Numbered from the stretch's first letter, positions 15,420 to 24,796 are shown. The stretch: 64,000 bases of DNA from Polaribacter septentrionalilitoris (GCF_009832745.1 NZ_VRMJ01000041.1:315001-379000), one strand, 5' to 3'. Program-made: numbers and translations. Notes: generated from the letters alone by a model not told the origin.

Positions 15420-18242
15420 CTAAACTAATTCTTTTTTTAAAAACTTTGCAGTGTAGCTTGTTTTGTGTTGAGCAACTTGCTCAGGTGAACCTGTAACTAA
15501 AATTTTTCCGCCTTTTTTTCCACCTTCCATGCCAACATCAATAATATGATCAGCTAATTTTATGACATCTAAATTGTGCTCAATTATTAAAACTGTATTT
15601 CCTTTATTGGCTAATTTATTCAAGACTTCCATTAGTACTCTAATGTCCTCAAAATGTAATCCTGTTGTAGGTTCATCTAGAATGTAAAAGGTATTTCCTG
15701 TATCTCTTTTTGATAATTCGGCAGCCAATTTAATACGTTGTGCTTCACCTCCAGAAAGTGTTGTAGATTGTTGACCAAGAGTAATGTACCCTAAACCAAC
15801 ATCTTTTATGGTTTTTAGTTTTCTATAGATTTTAGGAATGTGTTCAAAGAAATTAGTGGCGTCTTCAATGGTCATATTTAAGACATCAGAAATTGATTTT
15901 CCTTTGTAACGGATTTCTAAAGTTTCTCGGTTAAAACGTTTTCCTTGACAGGTTTCACACTCTACCTGAACATCAGGTAAAAAATTCATTTCGATAACAC
16001 GAACACCACCTCCTTGGCAAGTTTCACAACGACCGCCTTTTACATTAAATGAAAAACGACCAGGTTTGTAACCGCGAATTGACGCTTCTGGAGTTTTTGC
16101 AAATAAACTTCGAATTTCGTCAAAGGTTTTGGTGTAAGTTGCTGGATTAGAGCGAGGAGTTCTACCAATAGGAGATTGATCGATATCAATAACTTTATCT
16201 ACATTTTCTAAACCTTCAATTTTCTTGTAAGGCATTGGTTTTTTTACACCTCTATATATATGAGCATTTAAAATAGGGTATAAAGTTTCGTTGATTAAAG
16301 TTGATTTTCCACTTCCAGAAACACCAGTCACGCAAATCATTTTTCCGAGTGGAAATTCAACTGAAACATTTTTTAAATTGTTGCCAGTAGCACCTTTTAA
16401 TTTGATGGTTTTTCCATTTCCTTCTCTTCTCTTTTTTGGAATAGAAATTTCTTTTTTCCCTGTTAAATAATCTGCAGTTAGTGTGTTGTGTTCTTTTAAA
16501 TCGTTAAAAGTGCCTTCGCTAACAATTTCACCACCATGTCTACCAGCACCAGGGCCAATGTCTAAAACAAAATCTGCTTTTTTAATCATATCTTCATCAT
16601 GCTCAACTACTAGAACAGAGTTTCCAACGTCTCGTAATTTAATTAAAGAATCGATTAATTTTTGATTGTCACGTTGATGCAAGCCAATGCTAGGTTCATC
16701 CAAAATATACAAAACACCAACCAGTTGCGATCCAATTTGAGTCGCTAAACGAATTCGTTGAGCTTCTCCACCAGAAAGTGATTTTGAAGTTCTGTCTAGT
16801 GTTAAGTAATCTAAACCAACATCCAATAAAAACTGAATTCTAGTTCTAATTTCTTTTAATATTTCAGATGCTATCGTGATTTGTTTTTGTGATAAATTTG
16901 CTTCTATTTTCGAAAACCAAGCAGCCAATTCTGTAACGTCTAATTGTGCTAGATCACTGATGTTTTTATCTGTGATTTTAAAATGTAACGCTTCTTTTTT
17001 TAAACGTTTTCCTTGGCAGTTAGAACAGGTAACTTCATCCATGAAACCTTTTGCCCATCGTTTTATAGAAGTACTTTCAGCGCTTTTGTATTGATTTTCA
17101 ATAAACGCTACAATTCCTTCAAAATCAATTTTATAATTTCTTGTAACTCCAACAGTTTTAGAAGTGATTTCAAAAGATTCATTTCCGCCATTTAAAATCA
17201 TTTCTAAAGCTTCTTTAGGAATGTCTTTTATAGCATCAGTTAAATTGAATTTATAACGTTCAGCAATATTTTGCAGTTGTTTAAAAATCCAACTATTTTT
17301 TTGTTCTCCCAAAGGAATAATTCCACCATTTTTTATAGAAACACTATTGTCAGGAATTACCTTTTTTAAATTAATTTCATTAGTAATTCCTAATCCATTA
17401 CAAGTTGGACAAGCTCCTTTTGGTGAGTTGAAAGAAAATGTATTTGGCTCTGGATTTGGATAGGCAATCCCAGTTGTTGGACACATCAATTCACGGCTAA
17501 AATAACGAGGAGTGTTTTCATTAATATCAATAACCATCATAATGTTGTTTCCAGAATACAATGCTGTTTTTATGGTTTCTTCAAGTCTTTTCTCTGCAGA
17601 TTCATTAATTAATAATCGATCGATAACAACCTCTATATCATGTGTTTTATAGCGATCTAAACGCATTCCTTTTTCAATCTCTCTAATTTCTCCATCAACA
17701 CGAACTCTAACAAAACCTTGCTTAGAAATCTGTTCAAAAAGTTCTCGATAATGCCCTTTTCTAGATTTAATTAAAGGTGCTAAAACAGCTACTTTTTTAC
17801 CATCAAAATCTTTTAAAATTAATTGTCTGATTTGTTCATCAGAATAACTCACCATTTTTTGCCCAGTATTGTAAGAATAGGCATCAGCAGCTCTTGCGAA
17901 TAATAATCGTAAAAAATCGTAAATCTCTGTAATGGTTCCTACAGTAGAACGTGGACTTTTATTGGTGGTTTTTTGTTCAATAGAAATTACTGGAGATAAT
18001 CCATCAATTTTATCAACATCAGGTCTTTCCAATCCTCCTAAAAATTGTCTAGCATACGCAGAAAATGTTTCTATATAACGTCTTTGACCTTCAGCATAAA
18101 TGGTATCAAAAGCTAAAGAAGATTTACCGCTTCCACTTAAACCAGTAATTACAACTAGCTTTTCACGAGGAATTTTGACATCAATATTCTTTAAATTATG
18201 TGCTCTTGCACCATAAACTTCTATATATTCTTGGTCTTTCAA
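15420..18242 (-). CDS. uvrA: Excinuclease ABC subunit A (UvrA)
   Basis: The 940-residue damage-recognition ATPase of nucleotide excision repair. Two ABC modules are complete: Walker A TGLSGSGKSSL near 33 and VSGSGKSTL in the second half, each with an LSGGEAQRI signature and a D-loop (ILDEPSIGLH, ILDEPTTGLH). Zinc-module cysteine pairs are visible (CPTCNGLG; CSNCQGKRL; CETCQGGGV; CETCQGKRF). Length and order match UvrA. It heads the minus-strand run that continues into the LOG, nuclease and peptidase-like genes. Confidence 0.98.
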   Translation of the reverse strand: MKDQEYIEVYGARAHNLKNIDVKIPREKLVVITGLSGSGKSSLAFDTIYAEGQRRYIETFSAYARQFLGGLERPDVDKIDGLSPVISIEQKTTNKSPRSTVGTITEIYDFLRLLFARAADAYSYNTGQKMVSYSDEQIRQLILKDFDGKKVAVLAPLIKSRKGHYRELFEQISKQGFVRVRVDGEIREIEKGMRLDRYKTHDIEVVIDRLLINESAEKRLEETIKTALYSGNNIMMVIDINENTPRYFSRELMCPTTGIAYPNPEPNTFSFNSPKGACPTCNGLGITNEINLKKVIPDNSVSIKNGGIIPLGEQKNSWIFKQLQNIAERYKFNLTDAIKDIPKEALEMILNGGNESFEITSKTVGVTRNYKIDFEGIVAFIENQYKSAESTSIKRWAKGFMDEVTCSNCQGKRLKKEALHFKITDKNISDLAQLDVTELAAWFSKIEANLSQKQITIASEILKEIRTRIQFLLDVGLDYLTLDRTSKSLSGGEAQRIRLATQIGSQLVGVLYILDEPSIGLHQRDNQKLIDSLIKLRDVGNSVLVVEHDEDMIKKADFVLDIGPGAGRHGGEIVSEGTFNDLKEHNTLTADYLTGKKEISIPKKRREGNGKTIKLKGATGNNLKNVSVEFPLGKMICVTGVSGSGKSTLINETLYPILNAHIYRGVKKPMPYKKIEGLENVDKVIDIDQSPIGRTPRSNPATYTKTFDEIRSLFAKTPEASIRGYKPGRFSFNVKGGRCETCQGGGVRVIEMNFLPDVQVECETCQGKRFNRETLEIRYKGKSISDVLNMTIEDATNFFEHIPKIYRKLKTIKDVGLGYITLGQQSTTLSGGEAQRIKLAAELSKRDTGNTFYILDEPTTGLHFEDIRVLMEVLNKLANKGNTVLIIEHNLDVIKLADHIIDVGMEGGKKGGKILVTGSPEQVAQHKTSYTAKFLKKELV

Positions 18243-18267
18243 AAAGTGAGTTTTTTTAGGAAAAGTG

Positions 18268-18275
18268 CAAAGTTA
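18268..18275 (-). promoter_or_regulatory. -7 promoter element of uvrA
   Basis: Minus-strand TAACTTTG, a full TAnnTTTG match, 25 bases before the uvrA ATG at 18242. No LexA-like palindrome was seen around it. Confidence 0.55.
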
Positions 18276-18355
18276 AAGAATCCTAATTTAATTTTAATTG
18301 AAGTGTTGTTATGAATTCTTAAAATAGTATCTTGCATTGGAAAAGGAAGATGCTT

Positions 18356-18577
18356 ATGTTAGATAATATTCGACATTTTTTTGAAAGAAACGGATTTGGT
18401 GTTTTTACCAGATTAGCAGATAGATTAGGGATGAGAGCCTCTAATGTGCGTCTGTTTTTTATCTATGTAACATTTTTTACAGTAGGTTTGTCTTTTGGCT
18501 TTTATTTAACATTGGCTTTTTTGTTAAAACTAAAAGATATGGTCTATACAAAAAGAAGTTCTGTATTTGATTTGTAA
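18356..18577 (+). CDS. PspC-domain family small membrane protein
   Basis: A 73-residue protein with the PspC fold: an N-terminal amphipathic part (NIRHFFERNGFGVFTRLADRLGM) followed by one membrane segment (LFFIYVTFFTVGLSFGFYLTLAFLL, split by a Gly). PspC proteins usually sense or modulate inner-membrane stress; that role is not proven here. I choose the ATG at 18356 because homologues start MLD; ATG 18350 is the alternative. A TATCTTG sequence at 18328-18334 may be its promoter. It ends 3 bases before the K+ channel gene. Confidence 0.75.
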   Translation: MLDNIRHFFERNGFGVFTRLADRLGMRASNVRLFFIYVTFFTVGLSFGFYLTLAFLLKLKDMVYTKRSSVFDL

Positions 18578-18580
18578 TTT

Positions 18581-19579
18581 ATGAAGCTACTAGAATCTAA
18601 AATAAATACTACATTACTTTTAGTAATATCGACAATTACAATAGGTACTTTAGGTTATATTTTACTTTCAGGTTTTTCTTTTGTTGATGCACTATATATG
18701 ACCGTAATTACGGTAACAACTGTTGGGTTTGGTGAAGTGCAACCCTTTACCCCTGAAGAAAAAATATTTACAATTTTTTTAATTTTATCAAGTATTACAG
18801 TTTTTGGTTACGCGATTTCATCGTTTTCTGAATATTTAGTAAGTGGTAGATTATTTGAACATTTTAAACATCGAAAAGTGGAAAAACAGATATCTAGGCT
18901 AAAAGGTCATACCATTGTTTGTGGCTATGGTAGAAATGGAAAACAAGCTATTTTAAAGCTTAAAAACTATAATAAAGACTTTGTTGTAGTTGAATATGAC
19001 AAGGAAATGTCTGAATTGTTAGATTCTGAAGAACTTTTAAATATTAATGGAGATGCTACTCTTGATGAAACGCTTTTAAGAGCTGGTATTATGAATGCTG
19101 CATACTTAATTACAGCGTTACCATCTGATGCCAACAATTTATTTGTGGTGTTAACGGCAAGTCAATTAAACAGAAATTGTAAGATCATAAGTAGAGCATC
19201 AAATGAAACTTCATACAGTAAATTAAAAATTGCGGGAGCAGACAATGTAATTATGCCAGATAAATTAGGAGGAGATCACATGGCTTCTTTGGTAACAACT
19301 CCAGATGTAATTGAATTTGTTGACAGGCTTACTATAGAAGGAGAAACAACTGCAAACTTAGAAGAAATTTATGTAGATGATTTACCTAAAAAATACATAG
19401 GTAAAACCATTTTAGATTTAGATTTAAGAAGGCAAACAGGTTGTACTGTAATTGGTTTTAGAAACCCTGATAGAGATTATATAATCAATCCTGAAGCTTC
19501 AACAGTTTTAGTAAGAAAAGCACATTTAATTGTTCTAGGTAGACCAGAGCAAATTATTAAATTAAGAGAATTATTTTAA
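18581..19579 (+). CDS. Potassium channel with TrkA-N/RCK domain
   Basis: A 332-residue Kch/MthK-type channel. Two membrane helices (about 11-31 and 62-82) flank a pore loop with selectivity filter TVGFGE at 47-52. A cytoplasmic RCK domain begins near 109 with the dinucleotide motif IVCGYGRNGKQA and acidic residues in VVVEYDKE. A TrkA-C-like domain follows from about 240. The ligand gating it (NAD, Ca2+, cyclic nucleotide) cannot be told. It sits in a three-gene unit between the PspC-like and RmlD-like genes. Confidence 0.92.
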   Translation: MKLLESKINTTLLLVISTITIGTLGYILLSGFSFVDALYMTVITVTTVGFGEVQPFTPEEKIFTIFLILSSITVFGYAISSFSEYLVSGRLFEHFKHRKVEKQISRLKGHTIVCGYGRNGKQAILKLKNYNKDFVVVEYDKEMSELLDSEELLNINGDATLDETLLRAGIMNAAYLITALPSDANNLFVVLTASQLNRNCKIISRASNETSYSKLKIAGADNVIMPDKLGGDHMASLVTTPDVIEFVDRLTIEGETTANLEEIYVDDLPKKYIGKTILDLDLRRQTGCTVIGFRNPDRDYIINPEASTVLVRKAHLIVLGRPEQIIKLRELF

Positions 19580-20479
19580 ATGATTAAAGTTGTTATTACA
19601 GGAAGTAATGGACTGTTAGGACAGTCATTGTTAAACCTATTATCACAAGAAAAAGAAAGGTATCAAGTATTTGGTTTTTCGAGAGGAGAAAATAGAAGTG
19701 GAAGAAATGACTTCAATTACATTTCCATTGACATCACTGATGAACAAAAGCTTAAAAAAGTACTTTTAGAAATCCAACCCGATTTTATAGTCAATACAGC
19801 TGCAATGACACAAGTAGATGATTGTGAAACTCATAAAGTGGAATGTGATATTTTAAATGTTGAAGTTGTAAGATGGTTGTCAGAAGTTTCTGGAGAAGTC
19901 AATGCACACGTAATTCATCTATCTACAGATTTTATTTTTGATGGAAAAAAAGGCTATTACAAAGAAACAGATAATCCAAATCCATTAAGTTATTATGGGT
20001 TGTCGAAACTAAAATCAGAAGAAGTCTTAATAAATTCAAATATCAATTATACCATTTTAAGAACCATTTTGGTTTATGGTAAAGTATATGATATGAGTAG
20101 AAACAACATCGTACTTTGGGTAAAATCGATGTTAGAAAATGAGAAAGAAATTACCATTGTAGATGATCAGTTTCGAATGCCAACTTATGTAGAAGATTTG
20201 GCTTTAGCCTGTAAAATTTCTATGGATAAAGAAGCAAAAGGAATTTACCATATTTCATCAAATAAACTATTAAGTGTTTTTGAAATTGCACAACAAATTG
20301 CTGACGTTTTTGGGCTGGATAAAAGTTTGATTAAACCAATTTCTACTTCAACTTTAAATCAAAAAGCGCCAAGACCAGCAAAAACAGGTTTTGATTTGTC
20401 AAAAACAAATGAAGAGTTAAATTTTTATCCAAAATCCTTTAAAGAAGATTTACAAAGATTTAAAGAAACCTTAAACTAA
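19580..20479 (+). CDS. RmlD-like SDR-family NAD(P)-dependent sugar reductase
   Basis: A 299-residue extended short-chain dehydrogenase resembling dTDP-4-dehydrorhamnose reductase. The nucleotide motif GSNGLLGQSLL lies at 8-18, NTAAMTQVDDCE follows the fourth strand, and the catalytic YYGLSKLKSEE (YxxxK) is preceded by the STDFIFDGKKGYY block typical of RmlD. No other rhamnose genes (rmlABC) are nearby, so substrate is open. It starts directly at the K+ channel stop. Confidence 0.85.
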   Translation: MIKVVITGSNGLLGQSLLNLLSQEKERYQVFGFSRGENRSGRNDFNYISIDITDEQKLKKVLLEIQPDFIVNTAAMTQVDDCETHKVECDILNVEVVRWLSEVSGEVNAHVIHLSTDFIFDGKKGYYKETDNPNPLSYYGLSKLKSEEVLINSNINYTILRTILVYGKVYDMSRNNIVLWVKSMLENEKEITIVDDQFRMPTYVEDLALACKISMDKEAKGIYHISSNKLLSVFEIAQQIADVFGLDKSLIKPISTSTLNQKAPRPAKTGFDLSKTNEELNFYPKSFKEDLQRFKETLN

Positions 20480-20565
20480 AATCGACATTTAACTACTAAA
20501 AGTTGTTAAAAGTCCATTTTTTTAAGATATTGCACGACAGTAAAATCAAAACTAACAATTTTATT

Positions 20566-22233
20566 ATGATAAAAAAACTTCTTTCGTTATTGCTTTTAGC
20601 ATTTCCAATTATATCATTTGCACAAAGCACAACAGATAGCATCGATGCAACTTTTAAAGATTATACAGGTTGGTTTGTAGATGCTATTTTTTATGAAATT
20701 CCCTTTTCTGATACATTTCAAATACCATGGGTTTTAATTGTATTAATTGGTGGTGCTTTATTTTTTACATTTTACTTTAAGTTTATCAATTTTACGGGCT
20801 TTTTAACAGCTATACAGGTAGTTAGAGGTAAGTATGAAGATATTGAAAAACACGGTGTAGATAAACTCTATGGTGAAAATGCACAACAAGCAATTGTTGG
20901 TGAAGAAAATAATGAAAAAGCATATGGAGATCAAACTCCAGGTGGAGATTTAATTGAAACAATTAGAGATGAAAGTGCTGATGGAGAAGTTTCTCACTTC
21001 CAAGCATTAACAGCAGCATTATCTGCAACAGTTGGTTTAGGTAATATTGCTGGTGTTGCAGTAGCTTTATCAATTGGTGGTCCAGGTGCAACATTTTGGA
21101 TGATAGTTGCTGGTCTTTTAGGAATGGCATCAAAATTTGCAGAATGTACATTAGGTGTAAAATATAGAGATGTTGGTGAAGATGGAACTGTTTATGGAGG
21201 TCCAATGTATTATTTAACTAAAGGATTAAAAGAAAAAGGAGCAGGTGGTTTTGGTAAGGTTTTAGCTGTGCTATTTGCAATTTTTGTAATTGGAGGTTCA
21301 TTTGGTGGTGGAAACATGTTTCAAGCTAACCAAGCAGCTGCACAGTTTACAAAATTATTTGAATTAACTGGGCCAAATGCAGGTTTGTATTTTGGTATAG
21401 TAATGGCGGTTTTAGTAGCAGTTGTAATTATTGGAGGTATTAAAAGAATTGCTTCTGTAACAGAAAAAGTAGTACCATTCATGGCAGGTATTTATGTATT
21501 AGCTGCTTTAATTATCTTGTTTGCTAATTTTAGTTTAATAGATGATGCTTTTGCTTTAATTTATGAAGGCGCATTTTCTGGATTAGGTATAGCAGGTGGT
21601 TTAATAGGTGTAATGATTCAAGGTATACGTAGAGGAGCATTTTCTAACGAAGCTGGTGTAGGTTCAGCAGCAATTGCACACTCTGCAGTAAGAACTAAAT
21701 ACCCAGCAAGTGAAGGTATTGTTGCTTTATTAGAGCCATTTGTAGATACAGTAGTAATTTGTACAATGACTGCCTTGGTAATCATTATTACAAATTTCGA
21801 TGGTCAGTTTATGCAATATGGAGTGGAAATAAAAGAAGGTGTAGAGTTAACAGCTGTAGCATTTGATTCTGTAATTCCTCATTTCTCTGTAGTATTAACA
21901 ATTGCAGTAATATTATTTGCTTTTTCTACTATGATTTCTTGGTCTTATTATGGTATGCAAGGTTGGAAATTCTTATTTGGAAAAGGTAAAATTACAGATT
22001 TAGTTTATAAAGTATTATTTTTAATGTTCGTAGTTGTAGGTGCATCTATCAGTTTAGGAGCTGTTATCGATTTCTCAGATGCTATGATTTTTGCAATGGT
22101 AGTGCCAAACATTATTGGTGTAATTATGTTATCTCCAATTATTAAAAAAGAGCTAAGTAAATACATGAATGCTATTAGCAAAAAAGAAGAAGCTATAGAA
22201 GATGGTGCTGTTGATATCAATGAGCATATGTAA
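20566..22233 (+). CDS. Alanine/glycine:cation symporter family (AGCS) transporter
   Basis: A 555-residue sodium- or proton-coupled amino-acid carrier. The AGCS signature is clear: HFQALTAALSATVGLGNIAG, SIGGPGATFWM, GMASKFAECTLGVKYR, GGPMYYL and RGAFSNEAGVGSAAIAHSA. About ten further membrane segments follow. The N-terminus has a cleavable-looking signal sequence (MIKKLLSLLLLAFPIISFAQS) and there is an unusual ~60-residue acidic insertion before the signature. The frame is open from 20503, but I use the ATG at 20566 because the signal sequence begins there. Confidence 0.93.
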   Translation: MIKKLLSLLLLAFPIISFAQSTTDSIDATFKDYTGWFVDAIFYEIPFSDTFQIPWVLIVLIGGALFFTFYFKFINFTGFLTAIQVVRGKYEDIEKHGVDKLYGENAQQAIVGEENNEKAYGDQTPGGDLIETIRDESADGEVSHFQALTAALSATVGLGNIAGVAVALSIGGPGATFWMIVAGLLGMASKFAECTLGVKYRDVGEDGTVYGGPMYYLTKGLKEKGAGGFGKVLAVLFAIFVIGGSFGGGNMFQANQAAAQFTKLFELTGPNAGLYFGIVMAVLVAVVIIGGIKRIASVTEKVVPFMAGIYVLAALIILFANFSLIDDAFALIYEGAFSGLGIAGGLIGVMIQGIRRGAFSNEAGVGSAAIAHSAVRTKYPASEGIVALLEPFVDTVVICTMTALVIIITNFDGQFMQYGVEIKEGVELTAVAFDSVIPHFSVVLTIAVILFAFSTMISWSYYGMQGWKFLFGKGKITDLVYKVLFLMFVVVGASISLGAVIDFSDAMIFAMVVPNIIGVIMLSPIIKKELSKYMNAISKKEEAIEDGAVDINEHM

Positions 22234-22245
22234 AAATCAATTTAT

Positions 22246-23148
22246 ATGAAATTTTTTAAATCCCATTTCTGGTACAACAAAAACCAAAGGAATGGGATTT
22301 TTTTATTGGCTATTATTATCATAGCATTGCAGTCTTTTATAGTTTTTGGTAATTTTTCTACTGATAAAAAAAAGGATACAAACTCATCTCAAGTTATATC
22401 GTTTTATAAACAGATTGATAGTTTAAGATTGGTAGAAATTGAAAATAGAAAACCAAAGATTTTTCCATTTAATCCTAATTATATTTCAGACTATAAAGGA
22501 GAACAATTAGGGATGTCTTTAGATGAAATTGATAGATTGCTAGCATTCAGAAAAACGAATAAATTCATAAATTCAAAAGAAGAGTTCCAAAAAATTACTC
22601 AAATTTCCGATAGCTTACTTGATCAAATATCTCCTTATTTCAAATTTCCTGATTGGGTTGTAAAAAGAAATCAGAATAAAAAAAGTTTAAAGCTAACTTC
22701 GAGCGCAATAGCGAAACCTTATTATAAAAAATCAAAATACAAATTATCAACAACAGACATCAACAAAGCAACTCAAGAAGATTTTAAAACCATATACGGA
22801 ATTGGAGAGAAGCTGTCAGAACGTATTATTAAGTATCGTTCTAAATTACAAGGATATTCTTTCGAAGATCAAATTTATGAGGTTTGGGGTTTAGATAAAG
22901 AAGTTGCAAATAAAGTCATCTCCACTTTCAAGGTAATAGAAAAACCTATTATTAAAAAAGTGAATGTAAATACTGTTACTTTCAAGCAGTTGCTTAAAAA
23001 TCCTTATATCGATTATAAATTATGTAAAAAGATTTTTGAGTATAGAGATGAAGTTGCTGAAATTCAAAATTTAACAGAACTACAACATATCAAAGATTTT
23101 CCTGTAGAATTGTATGATAGAATAGTCTTATATTTGTTAGCTGATTAA
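22246..23148 (+). CDS. Helix-hairpin-helix (ComEA-like) membrane-anchored protein
   Basis: A 300-residue protein with one N-terminal membrane segment (GIFLLAIIIIALQSFIVFG) and repeated helix-hairpin-helix units: FNPNYISDYKGEQLGMSLDEIDRLLAFRK-like at ~75-120, TDINKATQEDFKTIYGIGEKLSERI at ~175-200, and a third degenerate copy at the C-terminus (VNVNTVTFKQLLKNPYIDY). Such modules bind DNA non-specifically in ComEA. A DNA-uptake or repair role is inference. It follows the AGCS gene by 12 bases and precedes the acyl-CoA dehydrogenase by 20. Confidence 0.85.
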   Translation: MKFFKSHFWYNKNQRNGIFLLAIIIIALQSFIVFGNFSTDKKKDTNSSQVISFYKQIDSLRLVEIENRKPKIFPFNPNYISDYKGEQLGMSLDEIDRLLAFRKTNKFINSKEEFQKITQISDSLLDQISPYFKFPDWVVKRNQNKKSLKLTSSAIAKPYYKKSKYKLSTTDINKATQEDFKTIYGIGEKLSERIIKYRSKLQGYSFEDQIYEVWGLDKEVANKVISTFKVIEKPIIKKVNVNTVTFKQLLKNPYIDYKLCKKIFEYRDEVAEIQNLTELQHIKDFPVELYDRIVLYLLAD

Positions 23149-23168
23149 ACTAACAAATTTAGAGCCTA

Positions 23169-24335
23169 ATGAACAGTATGTATTTTACTGAAGAGCACGA
23201 GATTTTCCGTGCAAGTTTCAAAGAATTTTTACAGAAAGAAGTAGTACCACACATCAATAAGTGGGAAAAAGATGGTGAAATAGAACGTTTTATCTGGAAA
23301 AAATTTGGAGAAATGGGATATTTCGGTTTGTCTACTCCAGAAGAATATGGAGGGATGGATTTAGATTTGTTTTATACAGTTATCTTCTTAGAAGAAATGC
23401 AAAAAATCAATTCTGGCGGATTTGCAGCTGCAATGTGGGCACATGAATATCTAGCGATGACACACTTGAACAAAGAAGGAAATCATCAGCAAAAAGAAAA
23501 ATATTTGACACCAAGTGTTGAGGGAGACATGATTGGTTGTTTGTGTATCACAGAACCTTTTGGTGGAAGTGATGTTGCAGGAATGCGTTCAACAGCAGTA
23601 AAACAAGGAGACAAATATGTTTTAAACGGATCAAAAACATTTATTACAAATGGAGTGTATTCAGACTATTTAATAGTTGCTGCAAAAACAGATCCTTCAG
23701 ATAAATATAAAGGTATTAGTATTTTTATAGTTGATAGAGCATCAAGAGGAATTTCAGCAACAAAATTAGACAAGTTGGGTTGGAAAGCTTCAGATACAGG
23801 TGAAATTGCTTTTGATAACGTAGAAATTCCAGCTGAAAACTTGCTTGGTGAAGAAGGAAAAGGGTTTCCGTATATTATGCAGCATTTTGCTTTAGAACGT
23901 TTGTTAATGGGGGTAAATGCACATGCAAGGGCTGAATATGCAGTAGAATATGCCTTAGAATATATAAAAGAACGTGTTGCATTTGGTAAATCTTTAGATA
24001 ACTTTCAAGTATTAAGACATAAAATAGCAGAAATGGCGAGTAGAGTAGACATGTGTAGAGAATACAATTACTCCATTACAAAACGTCTAGATAATGGGCA
24101 ATATGTAGTAAAAGAAGCAAGTATGTCTAAGTTATTATCAACAAAAATGGCTGATGAGGTTATTTATGATGCGCTTCAACTTTTAGGAGGTTATGGTTAT
24201 ATGGAAGAGTATCCAATGGCTCGTTTATTAAGAGATAGCAGACTGGGTCCAATTGGTGGTGGTACTTCTGAAATCTTGAAAGAGATTATCGCAAAAATGG
24301 TAATTGATAAGAAGGAGTACAAGCCAGCTACATAG
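23169..24335 (+). CDS. Acyl-CoA dehydrogenase
   Basis: A 388-residue FAD flavoprotein oxidising acyl-CoA to enoyl-CoA. Conserved blocks: EEYGGMDLD, CLCITEPFGGSDVAGMRSTA (FAD/substrate loop), GSKTFITNG, ERVAFGKSLDNFQVLRHKIAEMA, LLGGYGYMEEYPMARLLRDSR and IGGGTSEILKEIIAKM. Chain-length preference is not readable. ATG at 23169; a second ATG at 23178 is nearly as good. The last 17 codons and stop are copied in tandem directly downstream (88-bp duplication). Confidence 0.95.
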   Translation: MNSMYFTEEHEIFRASFKEFLQKEVVPHINKWEKDGEIERFIWKKFGEMGYFGLSTPEEYGGMDLDLFYTVIFLEEMQKINSGGFAAAMWAHEYLAMTHLNKEGNHQQKEKYLTPSVEGDMIGCLCITEPFGGSDVAGMRSTAVKQGDKYVLNGSKTFITNGVYSDYLIVAAKTDPSDKYKGISIFIVDRASRGISATKLDKLGWKASDTGEIAFDNVEIPAENLLGEEGKGFPYIMQHFALERLLMGVNAHARAEYAVEYALEYIKERVAFGKSLDNFQVLRHKIAEMASRVDMCREYNYSITKRLDNGQYVVKEASMSKLLSTKMADEVIYDALQLLGGYGYMEEYPMARLLRDSRLGPIGGGTSEILKEIIAKMVIDKKEYKPAT

Positions 24336-24481
24336 TTTTTCTAAATTATCTTTTTGCGAAAATAATTCTAATATTATCGCAAAAATGGTAATTGATAAGA
24401 AGGAGTACAAGCCAGCTACATAGTTTTTCTAAATTATCTTTTTGCGAAAATAATTCTAAGATTATCGCAAAAATGGTAATT
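24285..24481. repeat. 88-bp tandem duplication of the acyl-CoA dehydrogenase 3' end
   Basis: Units 24285-24372 and 24373-24460 are identical except for the last base (t versus g), followed by a 21-base third partial copy. The first unit contains the final codons and stop of the acyl-CoA dehydrogenase. Each unit also carries inverted segments CGCAAAAA and TTTTTGCG, so transcripts can fold. Near-identity indicates a recent duplication. Confidence 0.95.
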
Positions 24482-24522
24482 TATGGTCAAAGTTTATGTT
24501 AATGAGGTAATTTTCATTTTTC

Positions 24523-24569
24523 CTATCAACTATCAACTATCAACTATCAACTATCAACTAACAACTAAG
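24523..24569. repeat. Tandem heptamer array (CTATCAA)5 plus variants
   Basis: Five perfect CTATCAA units, then CTAACAA and a partial CTAA. No coding potential. Similar AAC-rich repeats occur before the Xer-type gene (around 25158) and in the rpoB-rpoC gap. Confidence 0.9.
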
Positions 24570-24574
24570 TATTT

Positions 24575-24656
24575 GGGCGTTCCCTAAAGGTCGGGCTTTA
24601 CGTTTTATCTTTTTTATCATTCTTCAAAAAAAGGATGTCACTCCAATCCCTAACGC
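24575..24656. repeat. GC-richer interspersed-repeat-like element
   Basis: Starts GGGCGTTCCC, contains GGTCGGGCTTTACG and a hairpin-capable ATCTTTTTT / AAAAAAAGGAT pair, and ends CCCTAACGC. The ends share GCGTT/AACGC inverted. It stands out from the AT-rich surroundings and encodes nothing convincing. From memory, closely similar blocks recur between genes of other Flavobacteriaceae; this needs a database search. Confidence 0.5.
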
Positions 24657-24692
24657 AAAAAGCAACTCAATAAAAGAAATTGCAAAATAAAA

Positions 24693-24721
24693 TTGTAATT
24701 CATAATTAATAATTATCTTTG
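24693..24721 (+). promoter_or_regulatory. Promoter of rpsU
   Basis: TTG (24693-24695), 18-base spacer, TATCTTTG (24714-24721): a near-perfect Bacteroidota promoter. Transcription should begin near 24727, giving a leader of about 70 bases that contains a small hairpin (AACAG-TTTAA-CTGTT, 24742-24756). Confidence 0.75.
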
Positions 24722-24780
24722 CAGTCCAAAATTTAGAAACCAACAGTTTAACTGTTTTAAAATATTAAAGATACGTATGA

Positions 24781-24789
24781 AGGGAGGTG
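24781..24789 (+). promoter_or_regulatory. Exceptionally strong Shine-Dalgarno of rpsU
   Basis: AGGGAGGTG, with GGAGG ending nine bases before the ATG. Other gene starts in the window have A-rich leaders with no such element, as is usual in Bacteroidota. The site fits the known special translational control of rpsU in Flavobacterium. Confidence 0.85.
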
Positions 24790-24796
24790 CCAACTT

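Noticed and set aside
24523..24569. Heptamer array as a CRISPR
   Set aside because: Seven-base units without spacers; no cas genes in the window.
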